A DNA stretch of 64,000 bases from Marinomonas rhodophyticola (GTDB lineage Bacteria; Pseudomonadota; Gammaproteobacteria; Pseudomonadales; Marinomonadaceae): the NCBI RefSeq assembly GCF_026113935.1, contig NZ_JAPEUL010000009.1, positions 640,501-704,500 of the forward strand. The letters are read 5' to 3'. The first letter of the stretch is position 1, and each line of letters begins with the position of its first letter. Below, piece by piece: positions 1 to 8,872 of the stretch. A model generated the notes under the pieces. That model worked only from the letters and a program-made list of their open reading frames with translations. It did no database searches and was not told where the DNA came from. A program made the translations under genes and the position numbers.

Positions 1-453
1 GACACCATTGTCGCTAGGGCGGGGTATAAAGTGATGCCGGATTATGGTTTTCACAATCATCCTCAGATTGATGTCTTTATCGTCGTGGGTGGTGATCACA
101 CTGAAGAAATTCACAAACCTAAGGTGATCAGCTGGATTCATCAACAAGCTCAACAAGCCAGTTTGGTTGCGTCTGTTTGCACGGGGGCATTTTTACTTGC
201 AAAAGCGGAGTTATTTCAAGGGCAACAAGTGACTACCCATTGGGAGGACATTGCGGATTTAAGGGCGCAATTTCCAACGTTGGATGTGGTGGACGGTGTG
301 CGTTGGGTGGATGCTGGTGATGTGGTCATGTCTGCGGGTATTTCGGCAGGCATCGATATGAGTTTGCATCTTGTGAGTCGGCTTCATAGCCTTTCACTCG
401 CTGAAAAAACCGCGCGACAGATGGATTTTGATTGGACAAAAAATGCTGTTTAG
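1..453 (+). CDS. DJ-1/PfpI family protein (5' end outside window)
   Basis: The reading frame is open from base 1 (DTIVARAGYKVMPDYG...), so the start lies upstream of the window and about 150 residues remain. The motif VCTGAFLLAKAELFQGQ is the nucleophile-elbow region of the DJ-1/PfpI (class I glutamine amidotransferase-like) fold, with the reactive Cys in SVCTGAF; it is followed by the usual TTHWEDI segment and a C-terminal MSAGISAGIDMSLHL block. This set is typical of ThiJ/PfpI proteins and of the N-terminal half of GlxA-type AraC regulators. Here the protein stops right after the domain without an HTH, so it is a stand-alone DJ-1-like protein. Substrate unknown; members include isonitrile hydratases and stress proteins. 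Confidence 0.8.
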   Translation, partial: DTIVARAGYKVMPDYGFHNHPQIDVFIVVGGDHTEEIHKPKVISWIHQQAQQASLVASVCTGAFLLAKAELFQGQQVTTHWEDIADLRAQFPTLDVVDGVRWVDAGDVVMSAGISAGIDMSLHLVSRLHSLSLAEKTARQMDFDWTKNAV

Positions 454-737
454 GCGCTTGTGTATGGTAAGAAAAATACCGCCTTTGGCTTCATATATGA
501 ACATTTTATTCTAAGAGAATAATCATTTTCTTCCCTTATTATCTCCTTGTTTCCTAGAAATTCGTGGGTTTCGAAGCGGATTGTTTTACTGTAATAATAT
601 AAATACGCCAGCACAGGTGATCATCCCAGCATCGTGTGCAATACTGGCAAAGCTTGAAATAAATGATGCACTGCAGTTCGTTGTATTCTGCAGTGGTCAT
701 GAAGGAGTTATCACAATTTTAAATATGAGGTAATAAC

Positions 738-1209
738 ATGACCGACATCGATATAGGAATAAGCAAAAGAAATAGAGCGGAGATTTCTGATGGGCTCAAG
801 CGTCTTTTAGCGGATACTTATACTTTGTATCTGCAAACACATAATTTTCATTGGAACATTACGGGTCCTCAATTTCGCGAATTGCATTTAATGTTTGAAG
901 AGCACTATCAAGAGCTAGCGCTTGCTGTTGATGATATTGCAGAACGTATTCGCACTTTGGACGTTGCGGCGCCAGGTACCTACAAAGCCTTTGCTGAATT
1001 GAGACTCCATTAAGGAAGTCGATGGGGTGCCAACTTCGGCTGAGATGGTAAAATATTTAACCAAAGGGCATGAGCAAGTTGTCAAAACCGCACGAAAAGT
1101 ATTGAAAGTAGCGCAAGAGGCTGATGACGAATCTACCGCGTCTTTGGTCTCTGATCGTATGCGAGTGCATGAAAAAACGGCATGGATGCTAAGAGCGACC
1201 CAAGCTTAG
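738..1209 (+). pseudogene. dps: Dps-family DNA-protecting ferritin-like protein, frameshifted
   Basis: Residues 1-89 (from ATG 738, RBS GAGGTAA) are the N-terminal half of a Dps mini-ferritin: [17 protein letters not shown] followed by [19 protein letters not shown] supplies the inter-subunit ferroxidase His, Asp and Glu residues. The frame ends at a TAA at 1011. The second half continues in the next frame ([18 protein letters not shown] to the typical end [13 protein letters not shown]). One extra base near 1002 explains the break, since removing it restores an alignable AFAEL[10 protein letters not shown] junction. The intact product would be a 12-mer that oxidises Fe(II) with H2O2 and protects DNA. 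Whether the lesion is real or a base-call error cannot be decided here. Confidence 0.88.
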
Positions 1210-1268
1210 CATTCATTAAGTGATTAAGCCTTGAGGCTTAAAGCGATAGATTTACAACTCATCTTTAA

Positions 1269-1301
1269 AACCAGCGTTGTTACTCGGCGCTGGTTTTTTA
1301 T
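1269..1301 (+). terminator. Rho-independent terminator after dps
   Basis: The 8-bp arms AACCAGCG and CGCTGGTT enclose an 11-nt loop and are followed by TTTTTATT. It lies about 60 bp after the dps stop and overlaps the 3' end of the convergent gene at 1298. Confidence 0.75.
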
Positions 1302-1588
1302 TGCTCAACGGAATGATCTGTGATGCTATAAAATCGTTCAATATTTTTTGTCACTTCACCCCAATAAGATGCTTTCACTCTGGTTTGATGCCTCTCAAAT
1401 GCGGCTCTGTCAGTGAATTCTTCATACACCTCAAAGCGCTGTGGATTGCCGCTGTCCTGAGTGACCTTAAACGTCATACAGCCCGCCTCGGCTTGGGTCA
1501 GCGCAATGTGGTTTGGCAGTTCTGCTAACACTGAATCGAGATCTTCTGTTGGCACTTCAATATGGCCGCTGAGGGTTACTTTTGACAT
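1298..1588 (-). CDS. Antibiotic biosynthesis monooxygenase (ABM) domain protein
   Basis: A 96-residue protein made of a single ABM ferredoxin-like domain: an N-terminal strand (VTLSGHIEVP), a helix, the AEAGCMTFKVTQD strand and the YEEFTDRAAFERHQ segment that is diagnostic of YgiN-type proteins. Family members act as cofactor-free quinol monooxygenases or as general small-molecule-binding dimers. It lies 9 bp downstream of the EamA transporter on the same strand, so the two are probably co-transcribed. Substrate unknown. Confidence 0.85.
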   Translation of the reverse strand: MSKVTLSGHIEVPTEDLDSVLAELPNHIALTQAEAGCMTFKVTQDSGNPQRFEVYEEFTDRAAFERHQTRVKASYWGEVTKNIERFYSITDHSVEQ

Positions 1589-1597
1589 GATTTTTTC

Positions 1598-2525
1598 CTA
1601 TTTTACTTTTTCGCTCTTATGTCGTGAAAAGGCCCAATTAAATTTCACCGCACTCGCTGCCAGTAATATCAGTATGACACCAAGTATTTGCGTTAGGCTA
1701 ACGTGTGTAGAAAAGGCAAAGTGGTCGACGAACAAAGCCGTGATCGGATAAATAAACGACAGCAAGGCAATCAAGCTGGTGGGTAATTTTTGAAAGCTGT
1801 CGTACATAATAATGTACATAAACCCTGTGAGAACGGCACCGAGAATCAAGAGATCGATCCACTGACTGGTTTGCGTCGGTAAATTGTCAAAATCGGCAAA
1901 GGGTAGGAGCATAAAAACACCCACGATAACCTGTATCAACGCCACAAAAGTGGAGGGCACTTGGCTGACTTTTTTCGTCACAAGCGTGGTCACGGTATAA
2001 AGTAGTGCGGCTCCCAAAGCGAGTAATAAGCCAAATAATGCAGAAGAGCCGTCGCTGCTTGCTTCACCTGAGAAGAGTGCGCTTATCTCGTTCAGATCCA
2101 GTTCTACGATTAAAAACAGTCCGATAAACGCCAAGGCGAGCCAAAACAATAAGCTGCCAGACAGCTTCTCTTTGGTGATTAACGCACCTGTTAGTACTAA
2201 AAATAACGGCTGCATATGGTAAGCCACAGTGGCGATAGAGAAGGGAATGTAATTGAACGAGGCAAACAGAAATATCCAGTTACCTACTAAAGTAATGCCG
2301 CCCAAAATAATCATCAACAAGACGCTAGGCTGGAAGTATTCTCGACGAATGAATCCCGCATAATAAGCATAGCCACCTAGAACAATCGCCCCGATGACGC
2401 AGCGGAAAAACACCACATTCCAAAAAGCTTGACCTGAACTGATAACAAAATAGCCGATGGTGCCAGACAGTATCATGGCTAGAATGAGCTTCGATACTGC
2501 CGATAGTATTGCTGGAACGATTCAT
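1598..2525 (-). CDS. EamA/DMT-family transporter, probable frameshift near the start
   Basis: A ten-helix drug/metabolite transporter: two EamA repeats are visible (residues about 10-145 and 165-285 of the 292-residue frame that starts at ATG 2476). That ATG lacks a good RBS and would cut into the first helix. The ATG at 2525 has a strong RBS (GAGGAG, 7-nt gap) and codes MNRSSNTIGSI; a one-base slip near 2485-2492 would join it to KLILAMILSGTIGYF, giving a natural first membrane segment. The start is therefore placed at 2525, and the break is probably an indel. It is divergent from the Lrp-type gene at 2684, which is a likely regulator of this exporter plus the ABM gene. Transported compound unknown. 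Confidence 0.75.
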
Positions 2526-2683
2526 TGCCGACTCCTCGTAGTGTCCTCTGATTTAAAGCGCTCCGGTGAGTACCTTTTAAAGAGGAAGTGTTCTATGGTG
2601 GATAGAATAAAGCTGAAAGCCTGACTTTGGCAGATACAAAAAGAGATAAATACAGCAAAGTACTGTATGTATCGGAGGTGAAA

Positions 2684-3145
2684 ATGCGAAATAACCTTAA
2701 AAAAGAAGAATGTGTTTTAGATGGCATTGATACAAAGTTAATTGAACTGCTTTACGCGAATGCACGAACACCAGTAAGCGAGTTGGCTCGTACTGTTGGA
2801 ATGACCGCCCCCAGCGTTAATGAACGACTCAAGCGATTAGAAGAAAGTGGCGTGATTTCTGGCTATCGAGTGGAAGTGAACCCTAAAGTGCTTGGATATA
2901 GTTTAATGGCGATTGTGCGTATGCGTCAGCTCCCTGGTAAATTAAAAGCCTTAGAGGCCTTGATTCGCTCGATTCCTGAGTTTGTCGAATGTGACAAAGT
3001 CACAGGGGAAGACTGCTACGTGGCACGCTTGTATTTAAAGAATATCAGTGAGCTTGACCCAATTCTAGACCGAGTATCTGAGTTGGCGGACACCAATACC
3101 GCGATTGTGAAATCTACGCCAGTGACTCGACGTTTGTTGGTGTGA
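2684..3145 (+). CDS. Lrp/AsnC-family transcriptional regulator
   Basis: A 153-residue regulator with an N-terminal AsnC-type winged HTH (LDGIDTKLIELLYANARTP...) and a C-terminal RAM/AsnC ligand-binding domain (YSLMAIVRMRQLPGKLKAL...) that usually binds amino acids and forms octamers. The start at 2684 is chosen because GGAGG lies 5 nt upstream; a longer in-frame start at 2627 has no comparable RBS. It is divergent from the EamA exporter, and Lrp-type regulators commonly control adjacent amino-acid exporters, so that is the inferred target. Confidence 0.9.
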   Translation: MRNNLKKEECVLDGIDTKLIELLYANARTPVSELARTVGMTAPSVNERLKRLEESGVISGYRVEVNPKVLGYSLMAIVRMRQLPGKLKALEALIRSIPEFVECDKVTGEDCYVARLYLKNISELDPILDRVSELADTNTAIVKSTPVTRRLLV

Positions 3146-3186
3146 GGTGTGTTGTTAGTGTACAAAAAAAGGTAGAATTCCGAATT

Positions 3187-3212
3187 ATTATCGCTATAAC
3201 TGTTCGCGTAAC
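3187..3212. promoter_or_regulatory. Probable OhrR operator upstream of ohrR
   Basis: Two imperfect dyads, TTATCGCTATAAC and GTTCGCGTAAC, lie 15-41 bp before the ohrR start and resemble the perfect palindromes found before ohr. This suggests autoregulation. Confidence 0.55.
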
Positions 3213-3227
3213 TATCAATGAGAGCTT

Positions 3228-3662
3228 ATGAATTCTGACAATCCCTTATTACTCGATAACCAATTGTGCTTTGCGCTGTACTCCACTTCTTTAGCGATGA
3301 CTCAGTTCTACAAAGAGCCGTTGTCTGCCATTGGTTTAACCTACCCGCAATACACGGTGATGCTGATTCTGTGGGAACAGGATGGTGTGAGTTTGAAGCA
3401 CATTAGTGATGCGTTGGGACAAAAGTCTGGCGCATTAACACCAGTGATTAAGCGTATGGAAGCGGATGGTCTGGTTCAGCGATTGCGTGGAGTGGACGAT
3501 GATCGTAGCTTGAGTATTTGTCTCACAGAGAAGGGCGAGCAGCTACGTGAACAAGGTTTGCAAGTGAACCGTTGTGTGGCAGAAGCCTGCGGAATTGGTA
3601 TGGATGAAGTAGTGGCTTTACGTGAGCAGCTGGTGGCGCTGCGTAAGAAATTGACAAAATAG
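3228..3662 (+). CDS. ohrR: OhrR, MarR-family organic hydroperoxide sensor
   Basis: A 144-residue MarR-type winged-HTH protein. The NQLCFALYST stretch contains the reactive sensing cysteine (Cys14) in the position conserved in OhrR, and the wing motif DDDRSLSICLTEKG is typical. In the family, oxidation of this Cys by organic peroxides or hypochlorite releases the repressor from DNA. It lies next to ohr in the same direction, separated by a terminator and two palindromes, so it should repress both itself and ohr. Confidence 0.93.
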   Translation: MNSDNPLLLDNQLCFALYSTSLAMTQFYKEPLSAIGLTYPQYTVMLILWEQDGVSLKHISDALGQKSGALTPVIKRMEADGLVQRLRGVDDDRSLSICLTEKGEQLREQGLQVNRCVAEACGIGMDEVVALREQLVALRKKLTK

Positions 3663-3678
3663 GGGTTGCGTAATAATA

Positions 3679-3692
3679 GTTATTGCAATAAC
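3679..3692. promoter_or_regulatory. Palindromic OhrR-type operator, proximal to ohrR 3' end
   Basis: GTTATTGCAATAAC is a perfect 14-bp palindrome between ohrR and its terminator. It matches the second dyad at 3740 in spacing and half-site (GTTAT). Confidence 0.55.
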
Positions 3693-3702
3693 ATAAATCC
3701 AT

Positions 3703-3730
3703 AGGCTCATTTTACAGAGCCTTTATTTTT
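3703..3730 (+). terminator. Terminator between ohrR and ohr
   Basis: AGGCTC / GAGCCT arms around an 8-nt loop, followed by TTATTTTT. It separates the ohrR transcript from the ohr promoter. Confidence 0.7.
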
Positions 3731-3739
3731 AATATTATT

Positions 3740-3753
3740 GTTATCGCGATAAC
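3740..3753. promoter_or_regulatory. Palindromic OhrR operator before ohr
   Basis: GTTATCGCGATAAC is a perfect palindrome 47 bp upstream of the ohr start codon, placed where a repressor would cover the promoter. Confidence 0.65.
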
Positions 3754-3800
3754 TATTAAATAAATAATGTTTATCAATGATGTCATTAAGGAGCAATATT

Positions 3801-4223
3801 ATGAAACCTATTTATAGCGCAACAGCAACATCAACTGGTGGCCGTGATGGTCGTTCTATCTCATCTGATAATAAATTGGATCTTGCTCTAAGCACGCCAA
3901 AAGAATTGGGTGGTGCGGGCGGTGAAGGTACTAACCCAGAGCAGTTGTTTGCCGCAGGTTACTCTGCTTGCTTTATTGGCGCTTTCAAATTGGTGGCGTC
4001 TAAGCAAAAAGTTAAAATTCCAAACGACGTGAGTGTGACAGCGACCATCGGCATTGGTGAAAACACCAAAGGCGAAGGGTTTACCATCAGTGCGGATTTG
4101 GAAGTAGACGCACCAGGACTTGAAAAAGACGTGGTTGAACAGTTGATTGAAGCCGCTCACAAAGTATGCCCATACTCCAATGCAACACGTGGCAACATCG
4201 ATGTGAACTTCACGATCAAGTAA
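3801..4223 (+). CDS. ohr: Ohr, organic hydroperoxide resistance peroxidase
   Basis: A 140-residue OsmC/Ohr-fold protein. Both redox cysteines are present: Cys57 in [10 protein letters not shown] and Cys123 in [13 protein letters not shown], the latter being the Ohr-specific VCPYSNA motif. The enzyme reduces organic and lipid hydroperoxides in the cytoplasm with lipoylated proteins as electron donors. The start at 3801 has an AAGGAG RBS; the upstream in-frame start at 3777 is less likely. It is controlled by the adjacent OhrR through the palindromes upstream. Confidence 0.95.
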   Translation: MKPIYSATATSTGGRDGRSISSDNKLDLALSTPKELGGAGGEGTNPEQLFAAGYSACFIGAFKLVASKQKVKIPNDVSVTATIGIGENTKGEGFTISADLEVDAPGLEKDVVEQLIEAAHKVCPYSNATRGNIDVNFTIK

Positions 4224-4610
4224 AATACGTCAAAGATAGAGATAGATCAGTATTTGTTAAAATGTACTCAAAATGCCTGTAAAACCTACTATGAAGACTA
4301 TGTAAAGTAATGTAATCTCCATAAAGGTTAGGCTAAGGAAGCATCTTCAAAACGGACTTTTGAGTACATATTCATGGCTCGTTTTTCTGAGAGTAAATTT
4401 CATTCTCTCTGCCCTGATGGCGCGAATTATATTCCTTTTGTGTGTTTCGTTACTCTACCTTAACTCTTTTCTTTTTTATGACGCGTGGCAAATTCACTTT
4501 ATTGTCACGCTTAATACATAAGATTTGAATGATTGAGTGCCTGTTATTTTCTTACTGTCAGAAAATAATGATGAGTGTCTAAAGACAATTAACATATAAG
4601 GATATGGTCT
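4224..4610. other. Intergenic region with a long-range inverted repeat
   Basis: No coding potential is seen in these 387 bp. The perfect 12-bp inverted pair ATGTACTCAAAA (4262-4273) and TTTTGAGTACAT (4358-4369) bounds a segment of about 108 bp; the similarity continues imperfectly inward. The rest is AT-rich and presumably carries the chemoreceptor promoter. Confidence 0.6.
4262..4369. repeat. MITE-like element with 12-bp terminal inverted repeats
   Basis: Perfect 12-bp inverted termini bound about 108 bp of non-coding DNA. There is no transposase inside. It could be a small non-autonomous element remnant or a long-stem RNA; no target-site duplication is evident. Confidence 0.35.
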
Positions 4611-6497
4611 ATGAAATTTACCTTAAAAAATAGAATTCTATTTTTTACTTTGTGTCTTATTCTTATCATTTCAGGGATTTTAACTTGGAATGGATACAGC
4701 CGGTTCAGTTCATTCAATAGTCAATATGCTCTAGAAAATCAAAAAGTGGAAACCATTCTGGTTGCCGCTGCTTTAGAGCAAAATATCAATTCCTACTTTG
4801 GGGCTTTGCAAAGCTTCCATGTCGATTTTAACGACGACTTGACTTTTGCCAATGAAAAACAAGTAACGGAAGCTCTGGCGTTATTAAAAAGCACCAACCC
4901 TGCTATTCAGGCCGCTTTTGTGGCGCTAAAAAGTGGCCTGTCTTTTGAAGGTGATCGTTTCTTTCCTGGGTTTAATGCCAAAGAACTAAAAAAAGAATGG
5001 TATGTGAGGGCTTTTTCTGGTGAAAAAAACATCATAACGAAAGCGTACTTTGGTGAGGGCGAGCAAGCTGACGTTTTTGCGTTAGCGTCGCCTATCTATC
5101 GAGACGGTAATGTTATTGCCGTTGTTTGTGTCACTCTCAAGGTGTCTGAGTTAACCACTTTCATTGAAAATTTGACGGAGAAGAATCAGCTCTTCGTGTT
5201 TGATGACAGTGGTTATGTTGTATCTGCTCCTGACAAGGATTTGCTAGGTAAAAATATTTTTCAAATACGTCCTGATTATTCTAAGTTTAATAACAATAAC
5301 CCTGTACTGCATTACAGCGTCAATGATCGTGATGTGACGGCGTTTGAAGGCCGCTTGCAGAACCGAGATTGGAAAGTGGTTTCCTTTAATTGGGATGACG
5401 AGATTTCAGCACCCAGTAAAAGCATGCTGCTTGGCTCTATTTCTATTTTTATTGCCTTGGTGATCGCCTCTCTTTGCATTGTTTACTACGGTGTGGTTAA
5501 TCTCGTCTACAAACCTATTGGGGGTGAGCCTGAAGAAATATCCGACATTATTTCTCGTATTGCGAAAGGGGATTTGTCGCAAAAATTACAAAATAACGGT
5601 CATGAAACCGGTATTTATGCATCGATCATTATTCTGAATCAGAAACTCTCTGAGATCATTCGCGGAAGTTTGTCTATTTCAGACAATGTGGCTTCGGCTT
5701 CTGAAGAGTTGACCTTGGTGATGAAGAGCACAGCCGATAATTCTGCAGAAGAATTAAAAGAAGTCGAGTCGATTGCCAATGCGGTAAATGAATTGTCCAA
5801 TGCTTCTGAAGAAGTCAGTGCGAATGCTGTTCAGGCGGAAGACAAAGCGAATAAGGCGATTGAAAGCGTGACAAAAGGCCATCAGGGTCTGCAAAAATCC
5901 ATTGATTTAACTCATAACATTAATAAGACCTTTAATGATACGGCCGCTATGATCGCCAAATTAAGGGATGAAACACTGAACATTGGCGAAGTGACGAATG
6001 TCATTAGTGCCATTTCTGAACAGACTAATTTGCTGGCTCTTAATGCGGCAATTGAAGCCGCACGAGCCGGAGAGCAGGGGCGAGGCTTTGCGGTTGTGGC
6101 AGACGAAGTTCGTAGTCTTGCGGCGAAAACACAAGCGTCTACAGCCACCATTCAGGCAATTATCGCGACCTTGCAAGAGCAATCCAAGAAAGCCAATGAC
6201 AACATGGTTGAAAACGTTAAGGCAATTCAATCATCGGTTGAGTTATCAGAAAATGTTAAGCGTTCTTTTGATGAGCTTTCTACTTATGTCCGCGCTATTT
6301 CAGATATTAATACCCTGGTAGCCGCCGCTTCTCAGGAACAGTTTAATGTCACCGCTGATATCAATAAAAATACCGCAAATACGGTTGGTTTGGTGAATCA
6401 GAATGTGTCTGCGATTAATCAAACACAACAGGCCGCCAAGGAGCTTGCTCAGTTGGCCCTGAGTCAAAAAGAGACGCTGTCATTCTTTAAGCATTAA
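4611..6497 (+). CDS. Methyl-accepting chemotaxis protein with periplasmic Cache-type sensor
   Basis: A 628-residue transmembrane chemoreceptor. Residues 10-28 form the first membrane helix and 271-294 the second, with a periplasmic domain of about 240 residues between them that contains dCache-like strands ([38 protein letters not shown]). A short HAMP-like stretch follows (PIGGEPEEI...AKGDLSQKL), then a long coiled coil with the conserved signalling hairpin [20 protein letters not shown] at about residue 465. dCache receptors of this type often sense amino acids or organic acids. There is no C-terminal CheR-tethering pentapeptide. It is monocistronic. Confidence 0.92.
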   Translation: MKFTLKNRILFFTLCLILIISGILTWNGYSRFSSFNSQYALENQKVETILVAAALEQNINSYFGALQSFHVDFNDDLTFANEKQVTEALALLKSTNPAIQAAFVALKSGLSFEGDRFFPGFNAKELKKEWYVRAFSGEKNIITKAYFGEGEQADVFALASPIYRDGNVIAVVCVTLKVSELTTFIENLTEKNQLFVFDDSGYVVSAPDKDLLGKNIFQIRPDYSKFNNNNPVLHYSVNDRDVTAFEGRLQNRDWKVVSFNWDDEISAPSKSMLLGSISIFIALVIASLCIVYYGVVNLVYKPIGGEPEEISDIISRIAKGDLSQKLQNNGHETGIYASIIILNQKLSEIIRGSLSISDNVASASEELTLVMKSTADNSAEELKEVESIANAVNELSNASEEVSANAVQAEDKANKAIESVTKGHQGLQKSIDLTHNINKTFNDTAAMIAKLRDETLNIGEVTNVISAISEQTNLLALNAAIEAARAGEQGRGFAVVADEVRSLAAKTQASTATIQAIIATLQEQSKKANDNMVENVKAIQSSVELSENVKRSFDELSTYVRAISDINTLVAAASQEQFNVTADINKNTANTVGLVNQNVSAINQTQQAAKELAQLALSQKETLSFFKH

Positions 6498-6565
6498 AAA
6501 GATGGTCTGACTATATGTCTATTTTTGTGTGATGTCACAATGGATTGAATAGGGAGTTAGGGTGA

Positions 6566-7661
6566 ATGGAAAGTAAAGATGAAACCGTATTTGGGAAAGA
6601 TGAAACATCTCATTGTCGTCGTGATTTTTTTAAAAAAAGTGCAATGTTGTCAGGCATTGCGTTAAGTGGTTTTTCGAGTAAGTTGTTCGCTGAGCCGCTA
6701 AGTCTTCAGTATCCTGATGAGCATGTAGAGATACTCGACGAGAGCTTTTCAAAATACCGCCTTTTTAACGCCAGTGTTGAGCGGTTAGCGACGGGAATGC
6801 GTTGGGCGGAAGGCCCAGTTTGGAGTGGTGATGGTCGTTATTTACTGGTCAGCGATATTGCCAATAACTGCATCATGCGTTGGGACGAAATCACCAATCA
6901 ATTTAATGTTTATCGCCACCAATCCAATTATTCGAATGGCTTGTGTCGAGATCTTGAAGGGCGATTGATTGTTTGTGAGGGGTCCACAACGGAGACTGAA
7001 GGCCGTCGTGTGACTCGAACGGAACACAACGGAACGATAAAGGTATTGGCCGATAATTTTCAAGGGAAGCGTTTTAACTCGCCCAACGATGTGGTGGTGA
7101 AGCGGGATGCTTCTATTTGGTTTACGGATCCACCATTTCAGGCTGGTAGTATGTATGAAGGTCATATTGTCCAGACGGAGCTCCCCGATGCGGTATACCG
7201 TATTGATGGTAAAACGGGAGAGTTAACTCAAGTCATTAATAATTTGGCTGGGCCAAATGGGTTGTGCTTTTCGCCAGATGAATCTGTTTTATACGTGGTT
7301 GAATGCTTGTCACAACCTAGAAAAGTATGGGCTTATGATGTGATGCCCGATGGTACATTAGGCCGCCGTAAAGCCATTATTGCGGATATTCCTCATGCTG
7401 CGTTTGATGGCATTAAATGTGATCAAGACGGTAATCTGTGGTGTGGTTGGGGGAGTGACGGATCTAAAGGTCAACATCCCGACGAGCCTCAATGGTGTCA
7501 TGGTCTTTAATAAAGACGGTAAGCCGATTGGTCATATTAAGCTGCCTGAATATTGTGCCAATATTTGCTTTGGAGGCACAAAAGGCAATCGTTTGTTTAT
7601 GGCATCTTCCCACTCTATTTATGCTTTGTACGTTAATACACGAGGAGCTACCTTCGTTTAA
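6566..7661 (+). pseudogene. SMP-30/gluconolactonase-family protein with Tat signal, frameshifted
   Basis: The N-terminus has a twin-arginine signal (CRRDFFKKSAMLSGIALSG), which implies export of a folded metalloprotein. The body is a six-bladed SMP-30/gluconolactonase-like propeller (ERLATGMRWAEGPVW, FNSPNDVVVKRDASIWFTDPP, NNLAGPNGLCFSPDE). The frame ends at 7510, but the true C-terminus (NGVMVFNKDGKPIGHIKLPE ... YALYVNTRGATFV) continues in the next frame to 7661. An extra C in the CCT at 7487-7489 explains it: removing it gives DELNGVMVF. About 364 residues when repaired. Family members hydrolyse sugar lactones with a bound divalent metal; the substrate here is unknown. Confidence 0.85.
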
Positions 7662-7737
7662 TATCAATTTAGCCATCAAGCCGCTACACTGATGTTTCGA
7701 ATCATACTATTTTTACTTGATATAGAGGTGTAGAAGC

Positions 7738-8046
7738 ATGGCACATCGAAAGCTTGAACCGCATGAGATAGAGCAGGCGCTTAGCCAATTAAATGCAGAA
7801 ACGTCACAGGACTGGGTGGTAGAAAACGAAAAACTCAGTAAAACCTTCAAATTCAAAGACTTTCAGCATGCTTTTGGTTTTATGACCATGTGTGCGATCT
7901 ACGCTGAAAAGCAAGATCATCATCCTGAATGGTTTAATGTTTACAATAAAGTCAGTATTCAACTCACGTCCCACGATGTGTCAGGCATTTCCCAAAAAGA
8001 TTTCGACCTTGCTAAGAAAATGGCAGCCTTTGCATTGTCGGTGTAA
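7738..8046 (+). CDS. phhB: Pterin-4a-carbinolamine dehydratase
   Basis: A 102-residue PCD/DCoH protein. The catalytic motif [13 protein letters not shown] (His61, His62) and the downstream TSHDVSG (His79) are the three conserved histidines. The enzyme dehydrates 4a-hydroxytetrahydrobiopterin, regenerating the cofactor of phenylalanine hydroxylase. No phhA is next to it, so it may act with a distant hydroxylase or in general pterin repair. RBS GAGG before ATG 7738. Confidence 0.93.
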   Translation: MAHRKLEPHEIEQALSQLNAETSQDWVVENEKLSKTFKFKDFQHAFGFMTMCAIYAEKQDHHPEWFNVYNKVSIQLTSHDVSGISQKDFDLAKKMAAFALSV

Positions 8047-8085
8047 CCGATAACTCACGACGATACGTAGGCTTGCCGTTATGAT

Positions 8086-8649
8086 TTAATGCGTCAGGAT
8101 GGCGGCCAATAGCTGGCTTGACGTGGGTACGAGACCAAGCTTGATATCGAAAGGTTTGAACACCTTGTTGATAATCTCTGCAGTGTAATTGCCTTTATCG
8201 TTTTCGATCTCAGACAATGTCTTACGAGAAACGCCTGACAGTTTAGTATAGGCGTCTTGTCTCAGTCCCAGCACATCCACTCGTAACTCGCGCAGAGCTT
8301 CGCCTTGCGTCATTTCATCTAATAACAAACGTTTGATGATCTGGTTAATGGCGATCAGTTGATCTTCTTTACTCATCGGCTGTAGATTTTTTGACACACG
8401 CTGTCTTGTTAATGTGTTTGACGATTTTGCTTCCTCTGTTTTTGTAACAACAGAGTCGATCTTGTACTGTTTTTTCGGCAAATTGGCGGATGATGTTTTT
8501 TTAGACGTGTTTTCTTTGTGGTGTTTTTGTTCTTTACTTTCTTTTTTAGTATCCAACTTTGCTTGCTTCTTTTTGTGCTCACTTTTTTTCGTTTTGGTCT
8601 TATGCTTTTTTAGGGGTTGAGCACTGTCTAATTGTTCTTTCATCTTCAT
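8086..8649 (-). CDS. HTH (XRE-like) protein with Lys-rich N-terminal tail
   Basis: 187 residues in two parts. Residues about 1-75 are of low complexity and extremely basic (runs such as KKHKTKTKKSEHKKKQAK), with a histone H1-like composition and no predicted fold. Residues about 95-180 form a helical domain with an XRE-type HTH (GLRQDAYTKLSGVSRKTLSEIENDKG) and a C-terminal FDIKLGLVP segment as in HipB/XRE proteins. No HipA-like kinase or toxin is adjacent. The basic tail probably adds non-specific DNA affinity, so this may be a regulator or a nucleoid-associated protein. RBS GGAGA before the start. Function unknown. Confidence 0.72.
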   Translation of the reverse strand: MKMKEQLDSAQPLKKHKTKTKKSEHKKKQAKLDTKKESKEQKHHKENTSKKTSSANLPKKQYKIDSVVTKTEEAKSSNTLTRQRVSKNLQPMSKEDQLIAINQIIKRLLLDEMTQGEALRELRVDVLGLRQDAYTKLSGVSRKTLSEIENDKGNYTAEIINKVFKPFDIKLGLVPTSSQLLAAILTH

Positions 8650-8790
8650 TTTATTGTCTCCATCTGCCTTAGGTAAGCGAGTTTGAATACCTCGGATAAA
8701 ATGAGCTTACAGAGTTAATATGACAGATAAGTAACAATAATGCTAAAAACCACTTTGTTTTATAAGAGTGAGTATTTAACAGGTGTTACA

Positions 8791-8816
8791 ACGTCCTCAA
8801 TCCTGTTCGAGGACGC
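8791..8816. promoter_or_regulatory. Shared inverted-repeat operator, copy 1 (hydrolase promoter)
   Basis: A 26-bp site with 7-bp perfect arms (CGTCCTC and GAGGACG) lies 57 bp before the hydrolase start. It matches 22 of 26 positions of the site at 10993-11018. It is probably the binding site of the AraC regulator encoded at 9886-10935. Confidence 0.6.
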
Positions 8817-8872
8817 TTCGTGTATGTCTTTCTTACATAGTGACGTTTTTAACGTGCTCTAAGGAAGACATC

